DNA from: an uncultured Clostridia bacterium
GTDB taxonomy: Bacteria > Bacillota > Clostridia > Christensenellales > Borkfalkiaceae
Direction: 5' to 3'
Assembly (NCBI GenBank): GCA_944368215.1
Contig: CALVWX010000003.1
Coordinates: forward strand, 1 to 64,000
Length of the DNA: 64,000 bases
Of the stretch, positions 36,358 to 44,880 are shown piece after piece (the first letter of the stretch is position 1; each line of letters opens with the position of its first letter). The notes under the pieces were generated by a model. The model was not told the origin of the DNA and did no database searches. It saw only the letters and a program-made list of their open reading frames with translations. Position numbers and translations under genes: made by a program.

Positions 36358-36603
36358 ATGTCAAAATTTCTAATAAACGGAAAATTATACGACCCGATTA
36401 AAGTAGGAGATCCGGGCGATTGGGACGAAGGTAATCCCGATGCAGTATGCGATGATTGCGGCGCAAAATTCGGGGAACAGCACATGGAGGGGTGCGATAT
36501 AGAGCGTTGCCCCGTGTGCGGTTTGCAGCTTTTGTCTTGCGGACATGGAGTATATGATGTACCCGACGATTATCAGGTGGAAGAAAAGTTGGAGATGAAC
36601 TGA
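36358..36603 (+). CDS. Cys-rich small protein
   Basis: An 81-residue protein with CDDCGAKFGEQHMEGCDIERCPVCG (five Cys and one His in a stretch of 25), likely zinc-binding. It ends EKLEMN, close to the E-M tail but with one more residue. It starts 2 bp after the previous stop (GAAATG), with the GGAGATG of the previous tail nearby. Small proteins of this pattern recur in clostridial ICEs; function unknown. Confidence 0.65.
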   Translation: MSKFLINGKLYDPIKVGDPGDWDEGNPDAVCDDCGAKFGEQHMEGCDIERCPVCGLQLLSCGHGVYDVPDDYQVEEKLEMN

Positions 36604-36607
36604 AACC

Positions 36608-37123
36608 ATGAACGATACAATGGGGAACTTGTTGTCTATTACGGGCGACGATAACGCCGCGATAAAGAAATATATCGAAAGCATATTAAAGCCCGATTCC
36701 GAAAGCGACGGAGATAAGGTAATAGACTTTGCGAAAATAATTCACGTTGACGATGAAAGCGACGAAACGGAATGCTTGGAAAAATGGGGAACGATACGCG
36801 GTGCATCGAATACGCAAGTTTACTTTGAGGGCGAAGGCAATCCGCCGACGCTCGGCAACCTGATTTACTTTGATTCGCACGATACGGTTGAAAAGATTGC
36901 ACAGGCAATTTCGGAAGTGCAACCCGATTTCAGCGTGAGATACGAGTATTGCGACAATTCGGCTACGGTTGCAGGCTGTAAGGTTTTCTACGTCGGTGAT
37001 GAAGCCGAAGGCGAAGAATACGAAAAACGTAGCCAAGACGCAATTATACTCTATCGTGAGTTATGGGGCGACGGCGGCTTTGTGTACGACGAGGAACAGA
37101 AAAAGTATATAGAAGACGAATAA
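36608..37123 (+). CDS. Api92/DUF1281-like protein, short form
   Basis: A 171-residue acidic protein. CLEKWGTIRGASNTQVYF and DFSVRYEYCDNSATVAGCKVFY correspond to the NWGTKWNA and FKYEYAEEQAGYFSGE blocks of the longer protein at 24631, so both share the ferredoxin-like C-terminal module. The N-terminal half is divergent. It ends KKYIEDE, without the E-M tail. Confidence 0.65.
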   Translation: MNDTMGNLLSITGDDNAAIKKYIESILKPDSESDGDKVIDFAKIIHVDDESDETECLEKWGTIRGASNTQVYFEGEGNPPTLGNLIYFDSHDTVEKIAQAISEVQPDFSVRYEYCDNSATVAGCKVFYVGDEAEGEEYEKRSQDAIILYRELWGDGGFVYDEEQKKYIEDE

Positions 37124-37138
37124 AGAACAGAGGGGAGA

Positions 37139-40100
37139 ATGAGAGCAGAACAGGCAAGCGAGAGGATAAACAGCATATTTGCAAGCGGCGCGCGTTTGGC
37201 GGGATTTTATGCTTTTCTCACGAATAACCCGCACATATCGTTTTGGAACGGCGTTCAGATATTTGCGGAAAGGCCGAGCGTAACGGTTTGTAAATCGTTC
37301 GATGATTGGCACGATCAGGACAACCGCAGAATAAAGCGCGGGGAACACGGTATAGTTTACTACGACGAAAACAGACCGAACCGCAGGGCGTATGTATTCG
37401 ATATTTCGCAGACATACGGAAGCGAGCGTTTTCACGGCGTACAACATAAAATGCGGGAAAGTCAGTTACGGGATTGTATCAATCGGCAAAACGTACTTTT
37501 CGGTGTACCAAGAGGGAATGAGAGCGAAGTTTATGCGGCGGTTTATCGGTATTGTCAAGAGCATATTGCAGACGGCGATACGGAAGAATATACCGAAGAA
37601 TATCTTGCCTGTTTGACCGAAGGCGTAACGCAATGCCTGACAACATATACGGGCAATAAAGGCGTGGACGTTGCCCCGTTACCGTTTGACGACGATACAA
37701 ACTTTCGACTTTGCATGGAAGTCTTGGAAATATCGGAAGGCTTGCGCGAAGTCATAATCGAAGATGAGCAGGTAAGGGAAGAAAAGAAGAAAGAAAAAGA
37801 ACGGCGCAAAACTGTAAGACAAAGTTTTCTGTTAAAGGACGATGAAAATGAAACAAAAAACTATTCGCAACTTTCGCTATGGGAACTTGCGGCGGGAATA
37901 CCTGAAATCGGAATATCCGAGAGAGTATCAGATATTGTTGATGACAGGCGAACTTTCGCGCCACCTGTCGTCGATACAAAAACAGGCGATGAGCTTGCGG
38001 GAACAGCTAATGAAGAAAGCGGAAGCGAACAACTCATCTTCGAGCTTCCTGACGAAAGTGCAGAGCCTTCGTCAAGCGGAACATATAATCGAGGAAACGG
38101 TGTTAGCGGAAGTAGTGTACCAGCCGTACACAATTACCGATTAACGGACGAAAACTTTGAGTATACCACGGGTGCAAAAACGCGCTTCCGTCAAAACGTA
38201 GAAGCGATAAAGTTAATGCACGAAATCCGTGCGGCGGGCAGGACGGCAACGGACGAAGAAAAACGTGTTCTTTCCAAATATGTCGGTTGGGGCGGACTTG
38301 CTTATGCGTTCGATCCCTACAAGCCCGAATGGAGTAAAGAGTACGACGAGCTTGTTTCCTTGCTCGATACAAACGAATATCGTTTGGCAAGAGAGTCTGT
38401 TTTGTCGGCGCATTATACGCCTAAAACCGTAATCGACGGCGTATATGCAGGCTTGAAGCGCATGGGATTTGTGCGCGGTAAAATTCTTGAACCTGCAATG
38501 GGTATCGGTAACTTTATAGGACTGTTGCCCGACACGTTCAATGCAAAGGAAACATACGGCGTAGAAATCGACGAGATAACGGGCAGCATTGCCAATCTGT
38601 TGTACCCCGAAACAAAGATTAAAGTACAAGGTTTCGAGAAAACGAATTTTGCGGATAACTCTTTCGACGGCGTAATAACAAACGTGCCTTTCGGCGCGTT
38701 CAAAGTACACGACCAGAAATATGACCGTTTCGGCTTTTACATACACAATTACTTTTTTGCGAAGTCGTTGGATAAAATTCGTCCGGGCGGAATAATAGCA
38801 GCGATAACTACAAAGGGTACGCTCGATAAGAAAGATCCCGATGTAAGGCAATACATAGCCAACCGCGCGAAGTTGTTGGGGGCAATTCGCTTGCCGAACA
38901 ACGCTTTCAAGACAAGCGCGGGGACAGAGGTTACGGCAGACATACTGTTTTTTCAGAAGCGAGACAAAATCGTTGAAAAAGCAAAGGACAGTTGGATAAA
39001 TATAGGTGTTGACGAGAACGGCGTACCCGTCAATCAGTATTTCATTGAACACCCCGAAATGTTGCTCGGTACAATGGTACAACATAAATCAATGTACGGC
39101 GGCGACGATGAAACGGAACTTTTACCCGACGATAGGGAACTTGGACAAGCGATTGCGGAAGCGGTTGCATTGTTGCCCGAAAACGTGTATGACGAAAAGA
39201 AAGCCGTGCCCGTAGGACAAGCCGTTGCGGAAGAAGAATTACCGATTGACGAAGAACACAAAAACTTAAAAAATTATTGCTATACGTTTGTGGGGAATAC
39301 GCTTTATCAAAGAGAGCAGGACACGCTGTACGCGAGAGATATTGCAAAGACGAATATAGAGCGTATGAAAGCGCTTATAGAATTGCGAAAACAGGTGCGG
39401 CAGGTATTGAGCGTTCAGCTCGATAACTGTTCCGACGAAGTTTTGGAAGCAGAACAGCGGAAACTCAATCGGGACTATGATAAATTCGTAAAGTCTTACG
39501 GCATCATCAATTCCAAACTCAACCGCAGTCTGTTCCGTGAAGATGCCGATTATGCGCTGTTGATTTCCATTGAAAAGGTGGACGAAAAAACAGGCACGGC
39601 GGAAAAAACGGACGTGTTCTCAAAGCGCACAATAAAACCGTATCAGAGAGTTACACATTGTAACAGCGTTATGGACGCATTGAACGTCTGTAAGAGCGAG
39701 CGCGGCGTTGTTGACTTGCGTGTGATCGAGAGGCTAACGGGCAAGACCTACGACGAGGTTGTAGAAGAACTTGACGACAAGGTTTATCGTAATCCTGCAA
39801 AATGCGCAATGGACGAGAATGACCCGTATTTGGGTTGGGAGGACGCATCGGAATACTTATCGGGCAACGTAAGAAGAAAGTTACAGCAAGCTGAACTTGC
39901 CGCAAAAGACGATGAACAGTACCGCAAGAACGTAGAAGCGTTGCGGTTAGCGCAACCTGTACCGCTTACGGCAAACGATATTTCCGTTAAAATCGGCGTA
40001 AGTTGGATCGATGTTAAATATTACAAGCAATTTATTTGTGAGTTGCTTGAAGTAAATTCTTATTACGTTGATGAGGTAAGCGTAAATTTCAATACGATTA

Positions 40101-42952
40101 CGGGCGAATGGAAGGTGGAACGTCCTTCTTGGTTGCGCCAAAGCATGAAAGCACGTTCGGTTTTCGGAACGGACAGAATGGACGCTTTTAAGATTTTTGA
40201 AAAGTGCCTTAATCAGCAAACGCCGACGATAACGGACGAAATTGAGGAGAACGGCAAAAAGAAGCGGGTTACGAATAAAAAGGAAACTATTGCGGCACGA
40301 GAAAAGCAGAGAAAGATAAATGACGAGTTTAAGCGTTGGATATTCGACGAGCCGCATAGACGAGAACACCTTGTAAATAAATACAACGAGATATACAACA
40401 CGACGGTCGTGCCGCAGTTCGACGGAAGCTATTTAGAGTTTCCGGGTATGAATCCCGAAATTACTTTGAAGCCGTATCAGAAAGACGCCGTTGCGCGTAT
40501 CTTGCAAGGAAATAATGTGCTGTTGCATCATTCGGTGGGCGCGGGTAAAACTTTCGAGATCGCTGCAGCCTGTATGAAGCTCAAAGAGTGCGGTACGGCG
40601 AAAAAGCCTATAATCGTCGTGCCTAATCATTTGGTTGTGCAATGGGCTAACGAGTTTCGTACTTTATATCCAAACGCCAACGTGCTTATGGCAACGAAAA
40701 AAGACTTTGAAAAGACGAGCCGTAAAAGGTTTGTGGCAAAAGTGGCAACGGGCGATTGGGATGCGGTGGTTATCGCTATGTCGAGTTTCGAGAAGATACC
40801 AATTTCACAACAAAGGCAGGAGGAAAGATTAAATAGAGAAATTAGCGAAATAGAAATGGCGATACGTCAAATCAAAGAAGAAAAGGGCGAAAGATTACGC
40901 ATTAAAGACTTGGAACGCACGTTAAAGAACAAACGGGCGCAGCTTGAAAAACTTATGAACGCCGACAAAAAAGACGATTTGTTACAGTTCGAGGATTTAG
41001 GCGTAGATTACATATTCGTTGACGAAGCACATAAGTACAAGAACAAATTTATCTTTACGAAGATGAATAACGTGTCGGGTATAAGCAGGGCAATGTCGCA
41101 GCGTTCGTCCGATATGGATTTGAAGTGCGAGTACATAGGCGAAATGCGCGGCGGGGATAAGGGCGTTGTATTTGCTACGGGTACGCCGATAAGCAATTCG
41201 CTTGTCGAGATGTACACGTTACAAACGTATTTGCAAAGGAACGGCTTGCGCGAAGTTGATTTGCAGTTCTTCGATTCGTGGGCAGCATTATATACGGAAA
41301 CAATAACGGCGTTAGAACTTGCGCCGAGCGGTCAGGGGTATAGGACGAGAACGAGAGTTGCAAAATTCACGAACTTGCCCGAACTGTTAAAAATGTACCG
41401 CAGTTTTGCGGACGTAAAGACGGCGGATATGCTGAACTTGCCCGTGCCGAAAGTAAATAAGGAAGTCGTTGAAATCGAGCCTACGGATAAGATACTGGAA
41501 CTTAACGCCGATATAGTCAAACGTTCGGAAGCAATTTCAAACGGCGAGGTTGAGCCGTGGGAAGATAATATGCTTTGCGTAACACACGACGGCAAAATGA
41601 TTGCGCTCGATCCGAGATGCTTTGACAAAACTATACCCGACGACAGCAACAGTAAAATTAACCGATGCGTAGATAACATTTATACTATATGGAAAGCGAC
41701 GGAAGATAAGCGGTGTACGCAAGTCGTGTTTTGCGATATGTCAACCCCGAAGAAAATGTATGCGGATTACAACCCCGAACAGGACTTCGACGTTTACAAC
41801 GATATAAAGCGTAAGCTAATCGAGTGCGGTATTCCCGAAGAAGAAATCGCGTATATCCACGAAGCAAAGACCGATCAGCAGAAGCAAGATATATTCGACA
41901 GAGTCCGAAACGGCGATATTCGCGTGTTTCTCGGTTCTACCGAAAAATGCGGCGCGGGAACGAATTTCCAAAACAAGTTGATTGCGTTGCATCATCTTGA
42001 TACGCCGTACAGACCGAGCGATTTGGAACAGCGTGAAGGGCGAATTGTGCGACAGGGTAATGAGAACGAAATAGTAGCACTTTTTACCTACGTTACAAAG
42101 CGGACTTTCGATGCTTACTCATATCAGATATTGGAAACGAAGCAAAGGTTTATATCGCAAATCAACCGAGGGGATTTATCTGTCAGAGTGGCAGAAGATA
42201 TTGACGATGCAACATTGACGTTTGCGGAAATCAAAGCAATAACGTCCGATAACCCGAAAATCAAGCGGAAAATGGAAATCGAAATGCGGTTAGGACAGTT
42301 GAACGATTTGGAAAAGATTTATAGAGATAATCGTTACGCCTTACAAACGCAGATTTTACACGCACCTGAAATGTTACAAGACATCGACACGCAAATGGCT
42401 GTTTATCAAAACGACTTGGAACTTCGCAAGGAACACGAAAACGATTTAATTCAGATAGGGAAAAATAAGTTTGAAGAACGCAAGGACGCAGGTTCATTGT
42501 TAATCCGTGTCGTTACTTCGGGAGAATACGTCGGTAAAACGGTAGGATATATTAAAGGCTTTGCGATAGTGCCGCTACCTAAAAGTAGTGTCGGACATTC
42601 CGTAAAGCTGATAGGTCATGCAAATTATCCCGTCTATATATCGGAGAGCGAAGTCGGGACGATTACCCGTCTGGAAAACTGTTTGAGCGGAATTGACGAA
42701 CGAATAGAAGAATGTAGGCAAAAGAAAGAGAATTATGCGAAAAACTTATCTGTTGCGAAAGAGCAGGTAGATAAACCATTTGAACAGGCAGAGGAAGCCG
42801 AACAGTTGCGCAATGAACTTGCCGAGATTGATGCGGAACTTGATTTAGGTAAGCAGGAAGCGCTTATAATAATGGACGAAGATACAACGGATAAGCCCGT
42901 CGTCGAAATACTTGACGAAGATGACGATGAGGACGAAGCGGAAGTAGCATAA
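37139..42952 (+). CDS. ArdC-like / N6-methylase / SNF2 helicase fusion (DarB-like)
   Basis: A 1937-residue protein. Residues ~1-90 resemble the ArdC ssDNA-binding domain (ISFWNGVQIF, then SFDDWHDQDNRRIKRGEHG). A methylase domain follows with ILEPAMGIGNF near 449 and NVPFG near 516. A superfamily 2 helicase comes next: Walker A GAGKT near 1132, DEAH near 1294, ATGTPISNS, and RIVRQG near 1635. The C-terminus is coiled-coil, ending EDEDEAEVA. The methylase-helicase layout matches phage P1 DarB, which enters the recipient and protects DNA from type I restriction. GAGGGGAGA precedes the ATG. It ends the accessory operon. Confidence 0.85.
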   Translation: MRAEQASERINSIFASGARLAGFYAFLTNNPHISFWNGVQIFAERPSVTVCKSFDDWHDQDNRRIKRGEHGIVYYDENRPNRRAYVFDISQTYGSERFHGVQHKMRESQLRDCINRQNVLFGVPRGNESEVYAAVYRYCQEHIADGDTEEYTEEYLACLTEGVTQCLTTYTGNKGVDVAPLPFDDDTNFRLCMEVLEISEGLREVIIEDEQVREEKKKEKERRKTVRQSFLLKDDENETKNYSQLSLWELAAGIPEIGISERVSDIVDDRRTFAPPVVDTKTGDELAGTANEESGSEQLIFELPDESAEPSSSGTYNRGNGVSGSSVPAVHNYRLTDENFEYTTGAKTRFRQNVEAIKLMHEIRAAGRTATDEEKRVLSKYVGWGGLAYAFDPYKPEWSKEYDELVSLLDTNEYRLARESVLSAHYTPKTVIDGVYAGLKRMGFVRGKILEPAMGIGNFIGLLPDTFNAKETYGVEIDEITGSIANLLYPETKIKVQGFEKTNFADNSFDGVITNVPFGAFKVHDQKYDRFGFYIHNYFFAKSLDKIRPGGIIAAITTKGTLDKKDPDVRQYIANRAKLLGAIRLPNNAFKTSAGTEVTADILFFQKRDKIVEKAKDSWINIGVDENGVPVNQYFIEHPEMLLGTMVQHKSMYGGDDETELLPDDRELGQAIAEAVALLPENVYDEKKAVPVGQAVAEEELPIDEEHKNLKNYCYTFVGNTLYQREQDTLYARDIAKTNIERMKALIELRKQVRQVLSVQLDNCSDEVLEAEQRKLNRDYDKFVKSYGIINSKLNRSLFREDADYALLISIEKVDEKTGTAEKTDVFSKRTIKPYQRVTHCNSVMDALNVCKSERGVVDLRVIERLTGKTYDEVVEELDDKVYRNPAKCAMDENDPYLGWEDASEYLSGNVRRKLQQAELAAKDDEQYRKNVEALRLAQPVPLTANDISVKIGVSWIDVKYYKQFICELLEVNSYYVDEVSVNFNTITGEWKVERPSWLRQSMKARSVFGTDRMDAFKIFEKCLNQQTPTITDEIEENGKKKRVTNKKETIAAREKQRKINDEFKRWIFDEPHRREHLVNKYNEIYNTTVVPQFDGSYLEFPGMNPEITLKPYQKDAVARILQGNNVLLHHSVGAGKTFEIAAACMKLKECGTAKKPIIVVPNHLVVQWANEFRTLYPNANVLMATKKDFEKTSRKRFVAKVATGDWDAVVIAMSSFEKIPISQQRQEERLNREISEIEMAIRQIKEEKGERLRIKDLERTLKNKRAQLEKLMNADKKDDLLQFEDLGVDYIFVDEAHKYKNKFIFTKMNNVSGISRAMSQRSSDMDLKCEYIGEMRGGDKGVVFATGTPISNSLVEMYTLQTYLQRNGLREVDLQFFDSWAALYTETITALELAPSGQGYRTRTRVAKFTNLPELLKMYRSFADVKTADMLNLPVPKVNKEVVEIEPTDKILELNADIVKRSEAISNGEVEPWEDNMLCVTHDGKMIALDPRCFDKTIPDDSNSKINRCVDNIYTIWKATEDKRCTQVVFCDMSTPKKMYADYNPEQDFDVYNDIKRKLIECGIPEEEIAYIHEAKTDQQKQDIFDRVRNGDIRVFLGSTEKCGAGTNFQNKLIALHHLDTPYRPSDLEQREGRIVRQGNENEIVALFTYVTKRTFDAYSYQILETKQRFISQINRGDLSVRVAEDIDDATLTFAEIKAITSDNPKIKRKMEIEMRLGQLNDLEKIYRDNRYALQTQILHAPEMLQDIDTQMAVYQNDLELRKEHENDLIQIGKNKFEERKDAGSLLIRVVTSGEYVGKTVGYIKGFAIVPLPKSSVGHSVKLIGHANYPVYISESEVGTITRLENCLSGIDERIEECRQKKENYAKNLSVAKEQVDKPFEQAEEAEQLRNELAEIDAELDLGKQEALIIMDEDTTDKPVVEILDEDDDEDEAEVA

Positions 42953-42977
42953 AAAATCAGATCTTTCTCTGTACCCC

Positions 42978-43006
42978 TTTACAAACGGATATAAAAATGT
43001 TATAAT
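42978..43006 (+). promoter_or_regulatory. Sigma-A type promoter for the right-end genes
   Basis: TTTACA (42978-42983), a 17-base spacer and a perfect TATAAT (43001-43006). Transcription should start near 43013, at the beginning of the repeated leader. Confidence 0.8.
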
Positions 43007-43012
43007 AAGCAC

Positions 43013-43105
43013 AGTTGAATAGGAAATCATTTAATCCGTTGGGCAACAGAGAGGGTTTGGTTTGCAAAAGCACTTCAAACGCTCTTTTATTTTTACAGGA
43101 GGACA
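43013..43105 (+). ncRNA. Terminator-bearing 5' leader, copy 1
   Basis: The segment 43023-43102 is nearly the same as 44488-44567. It contains a conserved single-stranded part (ATCATTTAATCCGTTGGG), then a hairpin GGGTTTG...CAAAC (43054-43080), a TTTTATTTTT run and an AGGAGG ribosome site. The hairpin plus T-run resembles an intrinsic terminator lying just before the start codon, so it may act as an attenuator. Both copies sit before integration-related genes. Confidence 0.55.
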
Positions 43106-43110
43106 AAAGT

Positions 43111-43494
43111 ATGAATTTTCAATCGGTTAAGGACAATGAGACAAGGGCAATCGTATATTGCCGCTCGGACGCAAGAGAAGATTTGCAACGGCAGAAAGAA
43201 AAGATTTTGTCGTATGCAAAAATGCAAGGATACACAGTAACGGAAACCTTTATGGAAAGCGGTTCAATGGATTCACTTACTTATCATAGCTTGAGATTGC
43301 GGGCGAAGTATCGGGAATTCAATATTCTACTTGTAGCCGAACTTGAAGTGCTTGGTAATTCGCCCATTGAAATTACGCAAGAAATCAATTACCTTGCGAA
43401 TAACGGAATAAAGGTATTAACGTTGAAAGACGGCGAGTTGAACGGCGAGACGTTGCCTGTCGCTTTCAGAAAAAGTTTTCGGCTTGTGAAATAA
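43111..43494 (+). CDS. Short serine-recombinase-like protein
   Basis: A 127-residue protein matching only the N-terminal catalytic fold of serine resolvases (AIVYCRSDAREDLQRQKEKILSYAK, then FNILLVAELEVLGNSP and a VLTLKDGEL strand). The usual Y-x-R-x-S-T motif is altered to YCRSDARED, and no DNA-binding domain follows, so strand exchange is doubtful. The ATG at 43111 has AGGAGG upstream; an in-frame start at 43015 would lie in the leader. It could be a regulator that uses the fold without catalysis. Confidence 0.7.
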   Translation: MNFQSVKDNETRAIVYCRSDAREDLQRQKEKILSYAKMQGYTVTETFMESGSMDSLTYHSLRLRAKYREFNILLVAELEVLGNSPIEITQEINYLANNGIKVLTLKDGELNGETLPVAFRKSFRLVK

Positions 43495-43518
43495 GAATTG
43501 CAAGGCGGCATATTAACC

Positions 43519-43547
43519 TTGACTATTGACTGTAAAATAAGTATAAT
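43519..43547 (+). promoter_or_regulatory. Strong sigma-A type promoter for the Fic gene
   Basis: TTGACT (43519-43524), a 17-base spacer and TATAAT (43542-43547), followed by AAAGGAG and ATG at 43569. The Fic gene thus has its own near-consensus promoter with a very short leader. Confidence 0.85.
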
Positions 43548-43568
43548 ATATGAAAAGGAGTAACGGCT

Positions 43569-44477
43569 ATGTCTAAAAAAATGGAAGAACAACAAAAGTA
43601 CATAGACATCATCGGCGAGATAGAGAATAGCTATGCACTTATGAAAAAAGTTCGTCCGCTTACGGCAAGCGAACTCAAATATTTCAATAATGAGTTTTCA
43701 ATCAGTGCAAGCCATAACTCAAACGCCATAGAGGGTAATACCTTTACTTTCGATGAAACGAAGTTGCTTATCGAAAAAGGAATAGTTACGGGCGCGCACT
43801 CTTTACGAGAGAGTGAAGATATAGTCGGCTATAAACAGGCATTCGATTTTCTTTATGAATCGGTTAAGGAAAAGAAACCTATTACCGAAGAATTTATAAA
43901 GCAAGTTCATAGCTTTGTTCTTCGCGGCGATGAGGAAGCTGGTAGGTATCGTACCATACAAAATTATGTAGGCAGTCTTACGAGAATAGTTTATACGCCT
44001 TGTCCGCCTACGGAAGTTCCCGAAAAAATGAAAGCGTATGCGGAAGAATTGCAAGCCGATTGTAAGCATAACGCCGAGCTTGCAGAGCAAGGACAGTTTA
44101 ATTGGGTTGAATTATTCCATAACCTTGCAAAGCATCATATCGAGTTTGAAAACATACACCCGTTTGTTGACGGTAACGGAAGAACGGGCAGATTGCTTTT
44201 AATCTATGAGATGATTTCGTTGGGGCTGTTGCCTGTCGATGTACGTTATGAAGAACGTGATAGGTATTATGCGGCGATAAAAGCGTACCGCGACAAAGAA
44301 AAATACAGTACGCGCCCCGAAAGCAAGACCGAAGGTATGGCAAAGTTGCTTGCGGAAAGCGAACTTGCAAGCATGAAAATATGGCTGTCCATATATTCGG
44401 GTAGCGGAGCTTCGCAAACAGAATCCGATGATGACGGCGGTGCTGGAAGCGGTGGCGGCTCTAATATAGAGATGTAA
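43569..44477 (+). CDS. fic: Fic domain AMP-transferase-like protein with I-E-M tail
   Basis: A 302-residue protein. The Fic core HPFVDGNGRTGR lies at about residues 197-208. An N-terminal inhibitory helix of the S-x-x-x-E-G/N type (SNAIEGN, about 51-57) lies upstream, so it is a class II self-inhibited Fic. The flap and C-terminal helices are complete. Fic proteins usually transfer AMP from ATP to Tyr, Ser or Thr of target proteins. A Gly-rich linker (GGAGSGGGSN) ends in IEM. It has its own promoter and lies between the transfer/accessory block and the integration genes. Regulator, toxin-like module or secreted effector are all possible. Confidence 0.85.
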   Translation: MSKKMEEQQKYIDIIGEIENSYALMKKVRPLTASELKYFNNEFSISASHNSNAIEGNTFTFDETKLLIEKGIVTGAHSLRESEDIVGYKQAFDFLYESVKEKKPITEEFIKQVHSFVLRGDEEAGRYRTIQNYVGSLTRIVYTPCPPTEVPEKMKAYAEELQADCKHNAELAEQGQFNWVELFHNLAKHHIEFENIHPFVDGNGRTGRLLLIYEMISLGLLPVDVRYEERDRYYAAIKAYRDKEKYSTRPESKTEGMAKLLAESELASMKIWLSIYSGSGASQTESDDDGGAGSGGGSNIEM

Positions 44478-44487
44478 CAAATAAATA

Positions 44488-44568
44488 GAAAATCATTTAA
44501 TCCGTTGGGTAACAGAGAGGGTTTGATTTGCAATAGCATTTCAAACCCTTTTATTTTTAAGGAGGGGG
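44488..44568 (+). ncRNA. Terminator-bearing 5' leader, copy 2
   Basis: A repeat of the leader at 43023-43102 with a few substitutions. Its hairpin GGGTTTG...CAAACCC (44520-44547) is fully paired and is followed by TTTTATTTTT, then AAGGAGG. It lies after the Fic stop and before the excisionase gene, so it may control read-through from the Fic promoter into xis and int. Confidence 0.55.
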
Positions 44569-44569
44569 A

Positions 44570-44614
44570 TTGTTTGAAAAAACATATACACAATGCGAGA
44601 GGAACAGTAAATGA
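44570..44614 (+). CDS. Possible 14-residue leader peptide coupled to xis
   Basis: A TTG follows the strong AAGGAGGGGG of leader 2 and opens a 14-codon frame (MFEKTYTQCERNSK) whose TGA overlaps the ATG of the excisionase gene (ATGA at 44611). The strong ribosome site is otherwise too far (about 40 bases) from the excisionase ATG, so the short frame may couple translation. Confidence 0.35.
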   Translation: MFEKTYTQCERNSK

Positions 44615-44880
44615 AATATTACAGAACTGATCCTACGGTAAATATTGAACAATTGATTACAAATGAAGTAAAAAGACTTTCTGATAAATATGGGAAAAGC
44701 TATCTTGATTGCAATGAATTGATAGAGCTTACCGGTTTGGGGCGTGATAACGTTAGAGCGTTAATGTGTAGTGCAAATTTTCCCGTTACGTGTGTTGGCA
44801 ATAGAAAAGTGGTAAGTATTTTAGCGTTTGTAACATGGCAGTTAAGAGGCTTCGATAAGGGAGGAAATTATGTCGCATAA
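44611..44880 (+). CDS. xis: Excisionase-like helix-turn-helix protein
   Basis: An 89-residue protein whose central part (LDCNELIELTGLGRDNVRALM) is a MerR/excisionase-type winged helix, followed by FPVTCVGNRKVVSILAFVTW. It overlaps the integrase gene by 11 bp. A homologue of similar sequence accompanies the second integrase (48286-48561). It would bend attachment-site DNA to favour excision. It has no E-M tail. Confidence 0.82.
   Translation: MKYYRTDPTVNIEQLITNEVKRLSDKYGKSYLDCNELIELTGLGRDNVRALMCSANFPVTCVGNRKVVSILAFVTWQLRGFDKGGNYVA

Noticed and set aside
38213..39085. 290-residue minus-strand frame inside the methylase-helicase gene
   Set aside because: Shadow of a gene with clear motifs on the plus strand.
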